Shown: in pieces, positions 39,395-48,631 of the stretch
How the letters are laid out: every line of letters begins with the position of its first letter
Position numbering within the stretch: the first letter of the stretch is position 1
Source: an uncultured Dysgonomonas sp.
GTDB lineage: Bacteria; Bacteroidota; Bacteroidia; Bacteroidales; Dysgonomonadaceae
Direction: 5' to 3'
Length of the DNA stretch: 64,000 bases
Assembly (NCBI RefSeq): GCF_934668725.1
Contig: NZ_CAKUOF010000007.1
Span: forward strand, 124,001-188,000
Made by a program: the position numbers and the translations under genes
Notes under the pieces: model-generated
The model's input: only the letters and a program-made list of their open reading frames with translations
Told to the model about the DNA's origin: nothing
Databases searched by the model: none

Positions 39395-41866
39395 TTAGTC
39401 ATTAATGGTAAAACCTGCATATTTTCCATCTGATGCAATATTTATTTGAGGTGCATTAGCAGGAGTCATCACAGAATCCAGACCAACTACCAGTTTTTTA
39501 GCACCTAGTTTATCTTTATCAAAAAGAATAATACCATTTAAGTTTACAGCACTTCTGTTTCCATCACCCCAAATACGCAAGTCATGAAGGTTCGTGAAAA
39601 CAAAGTCTTTACCCTCAGCAGCTGTTGTTTCGGCAGCTACAGAAGACGAGATAGTTATATCACCACCTGTTGCATTTGTTAATAATGCGCCATCAGAAGC
39701 TCTCAATAAAGAGATACGGAAGAAACCCGATACAATATTATTCATACGCCCATGGTCACCTAATGACGTAACAGCAAGCATTGCAGGTTGGTCAACTACT
39801 GTACCCAAACAACTCAACAGAGAGCTTTCGAAACCTACATTCGCATCACTGATAGCATTTACTTTATTAAAGTCTACGATTACTGTTTTAGGCAATTCGT
39901 ATCGGGTATCAGTTAATGTTCTCACATTGAATTTCCCAGTCTTCGATCCATTAGCAATAGTCAAACGAGGAGTTATACCCATGTCAAAGTCAAGAGCATC
40001 TGCCGTTCCTTTTCCATAACTGCCATCTATTACAATATCTGAACCTGTTTGATTTACCAAAGATTCTCCATTTGTTTTGAAGATTCCCAATTCGTAAATG
40101 ATATCTCTTTCTCCTTCAAGACCATCTACGGTATTTACCAATTTCACTACTACTTCCTGATCTTCAATAGTGGCTGTTCCTTTAGGCTTTACCAGGTAAC
40201 TTTTACTAATATTGGCAAGATGCATCTCAAATAATTTACGCCCTTCCACCAAATTGTTGGCCTTGATCGGAACCTCTACATCTTGTTTGATCATATATTT
40301 AGCTGCTCCATCGTTAGAAGGCACAAAAGATAAACTCCCTTTTATCGGAGAATAGTTATTAGCTTCTGTGGCTGTACCTTCCTTTGTAAAATACTCAACA
40401 GTTACAGGGACGGGAACTCCCTGATCCGTGGTTGAATATCCGGTTAAAGTCACTGTAAATAAAGCTGTGGTATAACCGTTTACCGGTTTATTTATTCTGA
40501 CATCCGAAACGTAAACTCCATGCCCGAGTTTAACTAAACGGTTATTCATGTCTTTCAAAAGAACATCTCCATTTGAAGTGAAATTAACATCATTGAATGA
40601 TTTCTTTGAGTCTTCAACAGCATAACGGTCAAACAATAAATCGCCCATATTAGAAACCATACAAATACGTCCGGAAGAAGTACTTGCTAAGAATATTCCA
40701 TTAGGACTTAGTTGTGTTTTATTAAAATTACCATCTGTAGATTTTTGATATATCTGGCGTCCGTCTTTTGCTAAACCAATAATTGTTCCTCTAGCTCTAT
40801 CGTTATCAAAACCTACAATTACAGACTCGCCCGACACAGCATCTATTCCCATACCGGAGATACTTTCCTTCATCACATACTTTTGCAAATCAGTTCCATC
40901 ATTACGTAATAATGAATAATAGCTTTTGTCACTTCCATTTCCTCCGACAAGGATATTTCCATTATTTGCCAAATACAAATGCTCTAAAGAGGTTAATTGT
41001 GAGGCAGGTACAATCCCCTTGTTAAAAACAATGTCTCCTTCTGCTCTTATTTTAAGCACTCTTCCCCCTCCTGAATCACTATTTCCGACGAGAAATACAT
41101 GTCCATCCTGAGATGTTATCATTTTATTAATATAAAACCCTGCATCCGGTAATACTGTAACAAATAAAGGTTTACCATTACTGTCTAATCGCGTAACAGA
41201 TGCACCGACTCCATCTTCCGATGTAAAAGCCGCATATACAAATTCGGAAGAACTTCCCAATATATCAAAAGCAACACAAGTACCACTTTCAGTAGCTACA
41301 TACTTGTATATTATTTTTCCGGCAGCATCTACTTTTCCTACCATCCCGGCTTTAATATTCAAAGGAGTAGGTTCATATCCTCCAAGAATCAAGCTTCCGT
41401 CTTTCAGAATCTTACCACAAAATAATTCGCTTCCTTCACTTCCCAGATAAACATCTGTAGATATCTCCCCTTTATTATCTATAATCAATGCTCGACCCGA
41501 AATTTGTGCAGACCTTTTACCTTTTGAGTTGACATTCGACTGACCTATGATAAGTACCTTATTATTCCCCGCATAATAAACATTATTAACTGAAATAAAC
41601 CCTGTAGGCAATGAACGCGAAAATCGGGTATCACCTTCTCTTTTGACCCAAGTCACTGTAGTCTTATTATTGTCAGTACCCACAAGAACAGCTTCACCAT
41701 CGGCAACAGGACATAAATGTTGATAATCTATATTTTCTCCATATGTCCGGTCAAAAACCACCGGCATATATTGAGCTTTAAGTGTATTTATAGGAAACCC
41801 AATCAATAAGGCACAAATTAGCAAACTGCCATATATCTTTTTTCTGCACTTCATAATTATATTCAT
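39395..41866 (-). CDS. Secreted beta-propeller protein with Calx-beta-like domains
   Basis: The 823-residue protein has a signal peptide ending in LKAQ. The N-terminal 440 residues are propeller-like repeats of the form GKDG..ILGGYE and DGHVFLVGNSDSGGG. A Calx-beta-like domain follows (VTVEYFTKEGTATEANNYSPIKGSLSF), and then a second related domain, ending in KYAGFTIND. It lies three bases after the OmpA-family gene, so the two are surely cotranscribed. It is probably an extracellular accessory of the fimbrial machinery. The ATG at 41854 (MKCRKK) is an alternative start. Confidence 0.78.
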   Translation of the reverse strand: MNIIMKCRKKIYGSLLICALLIGFPINTLKAQYMPVVFDRTYGENIDYQHLCPVADGEAVLVGTDNNKTTVTWVKREGDTRFSRSLPTGFISVNNVYYAGNNKVLIIGQSNVNSKGKRSAQISGRALIIDNKGEISTDVYLGSEGSELFCGKILKDGSLILGGYEPTPLNIKAGMVGKVDAAGKIIYKYVATESGTCVAFDILGSSSEFVYAAFTSEDGVGASVTRLDSNGKPLFVTVLPDAGFYINKMITSQDGHVFLVGNSDSGGGRVLKIRAEGDIVFNKGIVPASQLTSLEHLYLANNGNILVGGNGSDKSYYSLLRNDGTDLQKYVMKESISGMGIDAVSGESVIVGFDNDRARGTIIGLAKDGRQIYQKSTDGNFNKTQLSPNGIFLASTSSGRICMVSNMGDLLFDRYAVEDSKKSFNDVNFTSNGDVLLKDMNNRLVKLGHGVYVSDVRINKPVNGYTTALFTVTLTGYSTTDQGVPVPVTVEYFTKEGTATEANNYSPIKGSLSFVPSNDGAAKYMIKQDVEVPIKANNLVEGRKLFEMHLANISKSYLVKPKGTATIEDQEVVVKLVNTVDGLEGERDIIYELGIFKTNGESLVNQTGSDIVIDGSYGKGTADALDFDMGITPRLTIANGSKTGKFNVRTLTDTRYELPKTVIVDFNKVNAISDANVGFESSLLSCLGTVVDQPAMLAVTSLGDHGRMNNIVSGFFRISLLRASDGALLTNATGGDITISSSVAAETTAAEGKDFVFTNLHDLRIWGDGNRSAVNLNGIILFDKDKLGAKKLVVGLDSVMTPANAPQINIASDGKYAGFTIND

Positions 41867-41869
41867 TTG

Positions 41870-43789
41870 TTATTTTATTATTGCTTTTATTTCAACACGT
41901 CTGGCTTTGCGATTCATCCATATTTTCTGCTCCCAAATAGAAGAATTACCTCTATTATATTGTAATTCTCTTTTATAAAAGGAAGCTACCGGTTCTTGTC
42001 CATCATCTTCCATATCTTTCTTTGTAAGGAAAATCTGACCTTTACCTGCAATCTTTGTTTTTACTTTGATTCCTTTGTTCATTAACCATGAATAAACTGA
42101 TTCTGCTCTTTTCTCCGACAATAAAAGGTTATACCCCTCTCCCCCCATTTCGTCAGCATATCCGTCAATAATCAAAGATTCAACTTGGCTGAAATCCGTA
42201 TCATCTAGAAAATTTTGCAAAGCTTCGATCGCGGTATAGTTTAATTCCGAATTGTCGAAGTCAAAATACACGGTTAACATTGATTCTGTATAGAATGAGT
42301 ACTTGGGAAGTTCCTCATGACGAGGTGCATTAAAGTCCCCACCATCCTTAATCAAGCTTATAGCTCCGCTGGAAATGGCATTAGCTTCCGACATCCCATA
42401 TATTAAACTATTCTTGTTCTTTAGATTATTACGATAGAAATAAAATATATCATCCTGATGTTGGAGTAACCGGTCTGAAACGATATAGCCCCTGTCATTA
42501 TCGATTCGAAGCATACTAAAATCATTCAATACTGAATTAATCGGATAATCAAAGTGGATTAAACTTCCTTTAGTTACAACACCTTTTTCATAAATAATAC
42601 CATAAATGTCATATCCTCCAAAGCCAACATGCCCATTAGAGGCAAAAATCAATAAATCATTGTATATGGTAGGGGATATTTCATCACCTTCGGTATTTAC
42701 CTGTGCCCCAAGGTTCACAGGGTCTCCCCACCTCTGAAGCTCGTTATCCCATTCGGATATATATATATCATAACCTCCATAACCTCCCGGCATATCAGAA
42801 GAAAAAAGTAAAAATCTGTCGTTGTCAAAAAGAAAAGGGTGAGCATAGGATGCTTCTTTCTTTTGAGGAAAAGCCAGTTCAAATGAGGACCAACCATTAC
42901 GTTTACTATTGTAATTTGAATAATACAGTTTCGTTTTAAAAGCATTAATTCCTTTTGACGAGATATCAATTTGCTCACCTTTATCATAGGATAATGATGT
43001 TACGATCATACGGCTCATATCTTCTGCAAAAGAAAGAGGTCCATTTTGCAAATCAATAGGAACCATATGTAAAAACTCGCGGGATCTCTTTTTTCTTCCT
43101 GCGACAGCATTCAGCGAAAACTCTGAATTTTCATCTAAGGAATAATATTTTGTTCTATGGTAGAATTTCTTATTAGGATCATGAAATTTACTATTGCTGG
43201 TAGCATAAAAGTACTCGTTATTCATTTTTCCTACCCAAAATTCAGAAAATGGAGTATTGCCTTTATCCAACCTCTCAACAATAAATTCGGGTGCTCCTAC
43301 AGGCATAAATCCATCCTCAAAATCAAGTGCATGCACTATATTCAAATAACGCTGATCTTTATTGTAAACATCACGATAGGCATATTTTCTGGCAATTCTA
43401 ACAGCTTCCATTTTTGCACCCGAATATCTAAGCGCATCCAGATAATTACATATATCGGAAGCATTAAATAAATCTTCATTTAACAGCATTGCCTTTTCAT
43501 AATGAGGTATTGAAGCTGTATAATTCAATAAATTAAGATACAACCTTGCCGTTTTCAGATGAAGTAATGCATTATAAGTATTACTGGCATTTTGCGTAAG
43601 AGCCGATTCATAAAGCTTCATAGCTTGTTCGAACTCCTGCCGGACGAATTTCCGGTCGGCCTTTATTTCTGTTTTGCGGGCTTTATTATCTTGTTTGTTT
43701 TGTTGCTTATCTTTTGGATATACATGTAGCGACATTGCAGCTAATAAAGACAAAGTCAAAAAGCCGATTTTCATTTTTCTATTTATCAT
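41870..43789 (-). CDS. OmpA-family protein with TPR and PD40-type propeller
   Basis: This protein of 639 residues has a signal peptide, then TPR-like helices (about residues 40-130). WD40/PD40-like strands follow (FLLFSSDMPGGYGGYDIYISE and LIFASNGHVGFGGYDIYG). The C-terminal OmpA domain reads LTVYFDFDNSELNYTAIEALQNFL and YADEMGGEGYNLLLSEKRAESVYSWL and should bind peptidoglycan. It resembles PG-anchoring partners of outer-membrane complexes in Bacteroidetes. Here it is part of the fimbrial operon, 11 bases after DUF3575. A second ATG at 43774 may be the start. Confidence 0.88.
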   Translation of the reverse strand: MINRKMKIGFLTLSLLAAMSLHVYPKDKQQNKQDNKARKTEIKADRKFVRQEFEQAMKLYESALTQNASNTYNALLHLKTARLYLNLLNYTASIPHYEKAMLLNEDLFNASDICNYLDALRYSGAKMEAVRIARKYAYRDVYNKDQRYLNIVHALDFEDGFMPVGAPEFIVERLDKGNTPFSEFWVGKMNNEYFYATSNSKFHDPNKKFYHRTKYYSLDENSEFSLNAVAGRKKRSREFLHMVPIDLQNGPLSFAEDMSRMIVTSLSYDKGEQIDISSKGINAFKTKLYYSNYNSKRNGWSSFELAFPQKKEASYAHPFLFDNDRFLLFSSDMPGGYGGYDIYISEWDNELQRWGDPVNLGAQVNTEGDEISPTIYNDLLIFASNGHVGFGGYDIYGIIYEKGVVTKGSLIHFDYPINSVLNDFSMLRIDNDRGYIVSDRLLQHQDDIFYFYRNNLKNKNSLIYGMSEANAISSGAISLIKDGGDFNAPRHEELPKYSFYTESMLTVYFDFDNSELNYTAIEALQNFLDDTDFSQVESLIIDGYADEMGGEGYNLLLSEKRAESVYSWLMNKGIKVKTKIAGKGQIFLTKKDMEDDGQEPVASFYKRELQYNRGNSSIWEQKIWMNRKARRVEIKAIIK

Positions 43790-43800
43790 TATTTTTGATA

Positions 43801-44400
43801 TTATCTGAATATGTTATATACTAGATGCACTCCAAATTTTGTGGGTCCAACGTAAGCTTTTGTTTTTTTTCGTTCTATAGGATAATCAGCATATTCTCCA
43901 CCTAATTCATACTTGTCATATTGCATATGAGCATAACCTAACCCCAGATTAACTTCTAGCCGAAATCGGCTCGACAAATAAAATTTATATCCGGTCGAAA
44001 GTCCGGCCGATAGCCCCCAACCTTTTCTCCGGTAGCTGGTTTTATCATCGTCACTGTTCTTCAATCCTATATTGAAATTACCATACATTGCATAAGGACC
44101 GACATAGAATCCATCCCACAAGTCATTGGTATAATAATATTTCGGATTAATATAGTATCTCACATCAATACTCCCGATAAGAGTTCTGAAAACCTCTTCA
44201 TCCTTTTTAAAAAGATAAGGAGCCCATAATATATCTCCATTAACTGTCAGCTGTTTACCAACAGACCATTCGGCTCCAACATTTGGAGTACCTGTAAGTA
44301 TTAAAGGGATATTTGTCTTCAAAGCTTGTGCCTGAGACGAGGGGCTATAATATAAACATAGTGCCAGAAAAACTAATATGTGTTGTAGAAAGCGTTTCAT
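43801..44400 (-). CDS. DUF3575 outer-membrane protein of fimbrial operon
   Basis: This protein of 199 residues has a signal peptide ending in SQAQ. LKTNIPLILTGTPNVGAEWSV matches the DUF3575 N-terminus, and the rest predicts a small beta-barrel ending in HLVYNIFR. DUF3575 genes are regular members of Bacteroidales fimbrial operons, next to Mfa2-like and OmpA-like genes as seen here. Its role in fibre assembly or anchoring is not established. Confidence 0.88.
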   Translation of the reverse strand: MKRFLQHILVFLALCLYYSPSSQAQALKTNIPLILTGTPNVGAEWSVGKQLTVNGDILWAPYLFKKDEEVFRTLIGSIDVRYYINPKYYYTNDLWDGFYVGPYAMYGNFNIGLKNSDDDKTSYRRKGWGLSAGLSTGYKFYLSSRFRLEVNLGLGYAHMQYDKYELGGEYADYPIERKKTKAYVGPTKFGVHLVYNIFR

Positions 44401-44435
44401 CTAATTAATTATATTTATTGATATTCAAATTCATG

Positions 44436-45446
44436 TTATACCTCAGTACCTCCACCACCGGGAGTATTATCTTTTCCGGCTTCAATTATAGGATTCCAAT
44501 CAAGCAAATCTTTTAATGTGAGTACTTTTACATCCTTACCATCAATAGTTACCATAATAGTCTCTGCCATATGCAATATTTTAGGTTGATATTTGGCATC
44601 TGTAACTTCAACATGAAGAAAATCTATAGGCTGATTATTTGCATCAAAAAATGTCAACTTAAAGTTGATGGGCTCCGAAAGGTTTCCTTCAGCCGAAAGA
44701 TCAGGAGATGGCAGATAATAATTTTCAAATCCAAATTCGAAATCTAAATAAGGATTTTCATATAATTTAGCAGTCAATAGCATCTTATCATTTGCATTGC
44801 TGCGGGAGGAGCGAGTATTGATAGAGTCGGAGATCTGAGACAAGTATTGGCATGTACCAACGCCTGAAGCTAAAATCTCAACTTTCTTTATATTATTAAG
44901 TGTCAGTTTCGAATTAAAAACCTCTAAGTTCTTTATTGCAAAACAAATACGTCCCACATATTTATGTTCAAACAATGCTGTATCCGTAACTAATGGACCT
45001 GGAATGCGAATAAGTGGTGAAACATATTCCGATAAAATTACAGGAGGTTCTTTATAGTAACCATCCTCTGATTTTTGCAAAGTAAATTTTGCAGTATTAT
45101 AAGATTGTATTTCGGAAAAATCGACTCCGCTTATATTGGAAAAACAATGAACAGGATGCATTCCCGGTAAAAGTTTGAAATGAAAATTTCCTACCATAGT
45201 TCTTGCATTATCCTCAAAAGGGTGTAAAGAATAACGATCCTTTTCCAGATCTGTATTGTAAATGAAGATTCTGACATCATCCACTTTATACGTCTCAGTT
45301 CTCCTATTCACATCAGCTTTGGGCACATATACCACATAGTTTGTTTCATCTTCAAAATAATCATAGGTGCAAGACGAGAGTAAACAAAGGCATATCAAAA
45401 CAGATGACAAACAAAGTCTTGTAGTATATTTATGTATATTATTCAT
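44436..45446 (-). CDS. FimB/Mfa2-family fimbrial anchor subunit
   Basis: The 336-residue lipoprotein (signal ending in LLSSC) carries VDDVRIFIYNTDLEKDRYSLHPF and LPGMHPVHCFSNISGVDF, typical of the FimB/Mfa2 family. It ends with KVLTLKDLLDWNPIIE. In Porphyromonas, Mfa2 anchors the fimbria to the outer membrane and limits its length. The gene follows the major subunit gene after a 103-base gap that contains a strong hairpin, consistent with lower expression. Confidence 0.85.
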   Translation of the reverse strand: MNNIHKYTTRLCLSSVLICLCLLSSCTYDYFEDETNYVVYVPKADVNRRTETYKVDDVRIFIYNTDLEKDRYSLHPFEDNARTMVGNFHFKLLPGMHPVHCFSNISGVDFSEIQSYNTAKFTLQKSEDGYYKEPPVILSEYVSPLIRIPGPLVTDTALFEHKYVGRICFAIKNLEVFNSKLTLNNIKKVEILASGVGTCQYLSQISDSINTRSSRSNANDKMLLTAKLYENPYLDFEFGFENYYLPSPDLSAEGNLSEPINFKLTFFDANNQPIDFLHVEVTDAKYQPKILHMAETIMVTIDGKDVKVLTLKDLLDWNPIIEAGKDNTPGGGGTEV

Positions 45447-45485
45447 TGCTCTTCACTTTGGTAGAATAAATGTTTTTAAGTTATG

Positions 45486-45519
45486 TTTTGCGGAGTATTT
45501 TTCTGAAACACTCCGCAAA
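45486..45519 (-). promoter_or_regulatory. Hairpin between major and minor fimbrial genes
   Basis: A perfect eleven-base-pair stem (TTTTGCGGAGT with ACTCCGCAAAA) and a 12-base loop. No T run follows on the minus strand, so partial termination or 3'-end protection of the major-subunit mRNA is likely. Confidence 0.55.
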
Positions 45520-45549
45520 AGGAATAACTTGATACTGAATTTATTTGTA

Positions 45550-46788
45550 TTAAACTTCTTTGTCTGTTTTTTGAATAGTAGTATTCCAGTTTTCAGGAGC
45601 ACTAACCTTAATGTCTAATCCTCCGACTTCTTTAATTTCGGGCCAAACATCAGTCCCTCTTGACTTTATCGTCAAGTTAACTTCACGTATATTATTTTCC
45701 AGAAATACTTCATTAACAATTCCACTCCAGTAAATAGGCTTTGAAGTTGCCAGAGTGGTACCATTATCAAGCTTATAACCTGCAGGTGCTTGCGCGCTAA
45801 CAATTATAGTAAACTTTCGAGCTTGGTTTGCATCTGCAGAAGGAAGTTTCCCCTCAGCTTTTGTTGCATTTGGCAATACCAAAACTTCTTGCCATAAAGT
45901 AAAATCATTATCAAGCACAACGGGGTTAGTATGAGTTGCGGGTAATGGATTGGATGTTCTAAAAGTAGAAGCCCCATTAGCTCCGACAATAACTCTGTTT
46001 GCATCTGAAGGCGTAGCATTGATACCTCCTGCAAATGAGCCTAATTTTAAACCAAAACCAACAGGAATTGTTTGAACAGCAATAAGATTGGTAGCATTAG
46101 CAAAATCTACTAATTTTCCAGGTTCATTTAAGAAGTCTGCTTTTTTGTTGATTCGAACACGCATAAGCGACACTTCACGTTTTAACAATAAAGGTGTTGC
46201 TGTCAAATCATTTGTTCCTCCTGTAGTAATGGTAATACCTGATTGATATGCAACAAAAACCTCAGAAGCCGGAGCATAAGGAACCCTCGCTGCAGGAATA
46301 GCGTGACCTGTTGGAAAAGCCGACAGTTTCTTCAAATCCATAACTACATCTGTATTTATTTTCTTTGTACGAACTGTATAATCTCCCAATTCTGTTAACG
46401 TTGCCCAATTATCAACAGATGTAGCTACATTATTGGTACTGCTTTTGATATTTGCGACAAGCGCCAAATTGTAAGTACCACTTGGAATATCGAGGAAGTT
46501 AAATACCTTATCAGCTTTTGCTGCTGGATCTATTTCATACGAATAGGCAATGGTTCCATCGGTTGCATTATACAAAAACATACGAATTTTATCCACATTA
46601 TTCCATGAAGTTATAGGAATAGCAGTCGATGATGCTGCAGCTCTTGTAGCTGCTGTTGTTGCGTCTTCGAAATCGACAGCAAATCGAATTGAACCAACAC
46701 TTCCTTCCGGATTTGTAACTTCGTCATTGCTGCATGACGAGAACATTATCGCAATAGCCGCTACTGCACTAAAAAAAAATTTCTTCAT
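45550..46788 (-). CDS. Major fimbrial subunit, Mfa1/FimA superfamily
   Basis: This protein of 412 residues is made as a lipoprotein precursor (signal ending in MFSSC). IRFAVDFEDATTAATRAAASSTAI carries an arginine that could be cut by a gingipain-like protease to expose the assembly strand. The N-terminal half contains IRMFLYNATDGTIAYSYE and LVANIKSST. The C-terminal half ends in a donor-like strand. It is the best major subunit candidate in the cluster because of its fold, operon position and the hairpin after it. Confidence 0.85.
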   Translation of the reverse strand: MKKFFFSAVAAIAIMFSSCSNDEVTNPEGSVGSIRFAVDFEDATTAATRAAASSTAIPITSWNNVDKIRMFLYNATDGTIAYSYEIDPAAKADKVFNFLDIPSGTYNLALVANIKSSTNNVATSVDNWATLTELGDYTVRTKKINTDVVMDLKKLSAFPTGHAIPAARVPYAPASEVFVAYQSGITITTGGTNDLTATPLLLKREVSLMRVRINKKADFLNEPGKLVDFANATNLIAVQTIPVGFGLKLGSFAGGINATPSDANRVIVGANGASTFRTSNPLPATHTNPVVLDNDFTLWQEVLVLPNATKAEGKLPSADANQARKFTIIVSAQAPAGYKLDNGTTLATSKPIYWSGIVNEVFLENNIREVNLTIKSRGTDVWPEIKEVGGLDIKVSAPENWNTTIQKTDKEV

Positions 46789-46847
46789 TTTTAAAAACTT
46801 TTAATTATAAATAAATTAATGTGTTATAATATACTATAGTTATTTAT

Positions 46848-47285
46848 CTACTGAGTTTGTAACTGCCCTGTTCTATGATCAAAAAAACCAAGTGTTGCAT
46901 CAGACATCCAACCTTTGGCCGAAGTTTTGAGATTATAAGAAAAAGATACAGATTGTCCATTTCTAGCTTCTATTACTTTATATATATTATAATCTTCTTT
47001 AAATGATAGTATCCATGGGCATATTCTCCATTTCCGATAAGCTCTAAATCGCTCGCTTCCATAAATAATAATAGCCGGAAGTTCTTGGTGATAGTTATCT
47101 TTGATTAACATGGGAGTAAACGTTAAAGATTGATTAGAACCTACCGATAAACATCTTATATCGAGCTCTAAGTCAATATACATACGTCCGTTTTGTTCGA
47201 TTAACGAGCTTTCACGGATTTCTATAAACCCTAAATCCAAAGAGGAATTCCATAAAGAAAGTGTATAGATTAATGAACTAACCAT
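46848..47285 (-). CDS. Short DUF3868-domain protein, first gene of the fimbrial operon
   Basis: The 145-residue protein matches the DUF3868 domain: YIDLELDIRCLSVGSNQSLTFTPML, then ELPAIIIYGSERFRAYRK. DUF3868 proteins in Bacteroides fimbrial operons are usually about 400-500 residues, with a signal peptide and an OmpA-like C-terminus. Here only the domain is left, and the N-terminus (MVSSLIYTLSLWNSSLDLGF) is a poor signal. The stop codon in frame is 22 bases upstream and the inversion site 40 bases upstream. It may be truncated, or its partner domains may be supplied by the separate OmpA gene. Confidence 0.72.
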   Translation of the reverse strand: MVSSLIYTLSLWNSSLDLGFIEIRESSLIEQNGRMYIDLELDIRCLSVGSNQSLTFTPMLIKDNYHQELPAIIIYGSERFRAYRKWRICPWILSFKEDYNIYKVIEARNGQSVSFSYNLKTSAKGWMSDATLGFFDHRTGQLQTQ

Positions 47286-47320
47286 AGGTGTGAAATTTAC
47301 TTCAAATCAATATTATTGAA

Positions 47321-47345
47321 TTCTATCACTTCTTAAGTGACGGAA
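47321..47345 (+). repeat. Left inverted crossover site (IRL)
   Basis: The site has arms TTCTATCAC and GTGACGGAA (seven of nine bases complementary) around the asymmetric spacer TTCTTAA. It is repeated in opposite orientation at 48632-48656 with 23 of 25 bases equal, 21 of them contiguous. This geometry fits a tyrosine-recombinase core site. Confidence 0.8.
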
Positions 47346-47434
47346 CACCAAACAAAAACATCATTAAATAACAGATATACAGACTAATTATATAAACACA
47401 TATTATTTATGAAATAATAAAATAACACATTACT

Positions 47435-47463
47435 CAAACATACTGACATGGTAATGATTCAAA
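47435..47463 (-). promoter_or_regulatory. Outward (leftward) promoter inside the invertible segment
   Basis: On the minus strand TTTG (47463-47460), 17 bases, then TATGTTTG (47442-47435). Transcription would start near 47428, cross the left site and enter the fimbrial operon after a leader of about 140 bases. Confidence 0.5.
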
Positions 47464-47557
47464 AAAGCAGTTAATGTCCAGCAATAATGTCAAATACTAT
47501 TAAAATGACCATTAAAAATAAAGACAACAATACTCAAACAATCCAAAACACCTAATA

Positions 47558-48400
47558 ATGACTAAATTATTATATAAAGAGGAACATCTCGCGTGTTATA
47601 ATTACCAAAGAGAAGAAAAAGCACCGATAGAAGGTTTTAAAATTAAAGCAGCTAATTTAAGAGAAAACGTTGCAGAAGAAAGTAAAATTATATTTGTAAT
47701 CGACGGTTGCATTAATATATCCTATGGAGAGGTTAACAATCAAATAATTTATCCAAAGCAGATGTTTGTTCTTAGACAGGGGTATAAATATAAAGCTTAT
47801 GCAGAGGAAGATGCCTTTATTATAATCTTTCGTATTAATTCTCAGATCAATTTTTGTGACCGTTTTTCGATACAACAACTTTATGAAAAAAACACCCAAA
47901 AAGAAGATGAGTTTAACTCATTGGAGATTAATGACAGGTTGAGAGGCTTTCTTCATTGGACCTATATTAATATATCAGATGGAATTAAATGTACTCATTT
48001 CTTTGATATAAAACGACAAGAACTATTCTTTCTATTAAGGGCATATTACTCTAAAGAGGATTTGGCTCTTCTATTTAGTTCTTTGCTAAATAATGACCAA
48101 GTCTTTTCAAAGTTTATTTATGATAATCATTATAAGGTCAAGAATATCCAGCAGTTAGTTGCATTATCAAATTATAGCGTATCTGCTTTTAATAAACGTT
48201 TTAAAAAAAGTTTTGGTATATCTCCTTATAAATGGATGAAAGATCAACGGGCTAAACGCATATTTCATGAAATAAATGATTATACAAAAAACTTTAAAGT
48301 GATAAGTGAGGAATATGGTTTCTCGTCCCTATCTCAATTTAATGATTTTTGTAAAGTCCATTTTGGACTTACTCCAGGTGAAATAAGAAAAAAAGACTAG
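47558..48400 (+). CDS. AraC-family transcriptional regulator inside the invertible segment
   Basis: The 280-residue protein has an N-terminal cupin-like sensor region (residues 1-150, with IFVIDGCINISYGEVNNQIIYPKQMFVLRQGYKYKAY). The AraC HTH pair covers about residues 180-280 (YSVSAFNKRFKKSFGISPYKWMKDQRAKR, EEYGFSSLSQFNDFCKVHFGLTPGEIRKK). It is transcribed away from the fimbrial operon, toward the right site. It lies wholly between the two inverted sites, so inversion would carry it along. It is a likely regulator of the fimbrial genes. No TAnnTTTG box was found before it. Confidence 0.9.
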   Translation: MTKLLYKEEHLACYNYQREEKAPIEGFKIKAANLRENVAEESKIIFVIDGCINISYGEVNNQIIYPKQMFVLRQGYKYKAYAEEDAFIIIFRINSQINFCDRFSIQQLYEKNTQKEDEFNSLEINDRLRGFLHWTYINISDGIKCTHFFDIKRQELFFLLRAYYSKEDLALLFSSLLNNDQVFSKFIYDNHYKVKNIQQLVALSNYSVSAFNKRFKKSFGISPYKWMKDQRAKRIFHEINDYTKNFKVISEEYGFSSLSQFNDFCKVHFGLTPGEIRKKD

Positions 48401-48568
48401 TCTTACACATATCTGATATATAGTAACCTAATGAATATAAAACAATATGAAATACTTATGAGACAAAAAAATGCTTTTTTAAATAGATAATATTTAATAA
48501 ATCCGACTAAAACTTAGATTTTGTGTATAAATGTCAAAATTATGAATTAAACGATCGAAAAATTTAAA

Positions 48569-48597
48569 TTGTATTAGTGTAATTCAAAGTAAGTTTG
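48569..48597 (+). promoter_or_regulatory. Outward (rightward) promoter inside the invertible segment
   Basis: TTG (48569-48571), 18 bases, then TAAGTTTG (48590-48597). Transcription would begin near 48604 and cross the right site. In the present orientation it points away from the fimbrial genes and toward the 3' end of the minus-strand HTH gene. After inversion it would point into the fimbrial operon. Confidence 0.55.
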
Positions 48598-48631
48598 TGG
48601 TCAGTTTATTTTTCGAAAAAGGTCACCTCTA

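Larger units (their letters stand above)
47346..48631. mobile_element. Candidate invertible DNA segment carrying an AraC-family gene
   Basis: The 1286-bp segment lies between inverted copies of a tyrosine-recombinase-like site. It holds one gene (47558-48400) and has promoter-like sequences pointing outward at both ends (47463-47435 leftward, 48569-48597 rightward). Because the spacers are asymmetric and opposed, recombination should invert and not delete the segment. The left boundary is 40 bp from the fimbrial operon. No inverted state is visible in a single assembled sequence. Confidence 0.65.
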
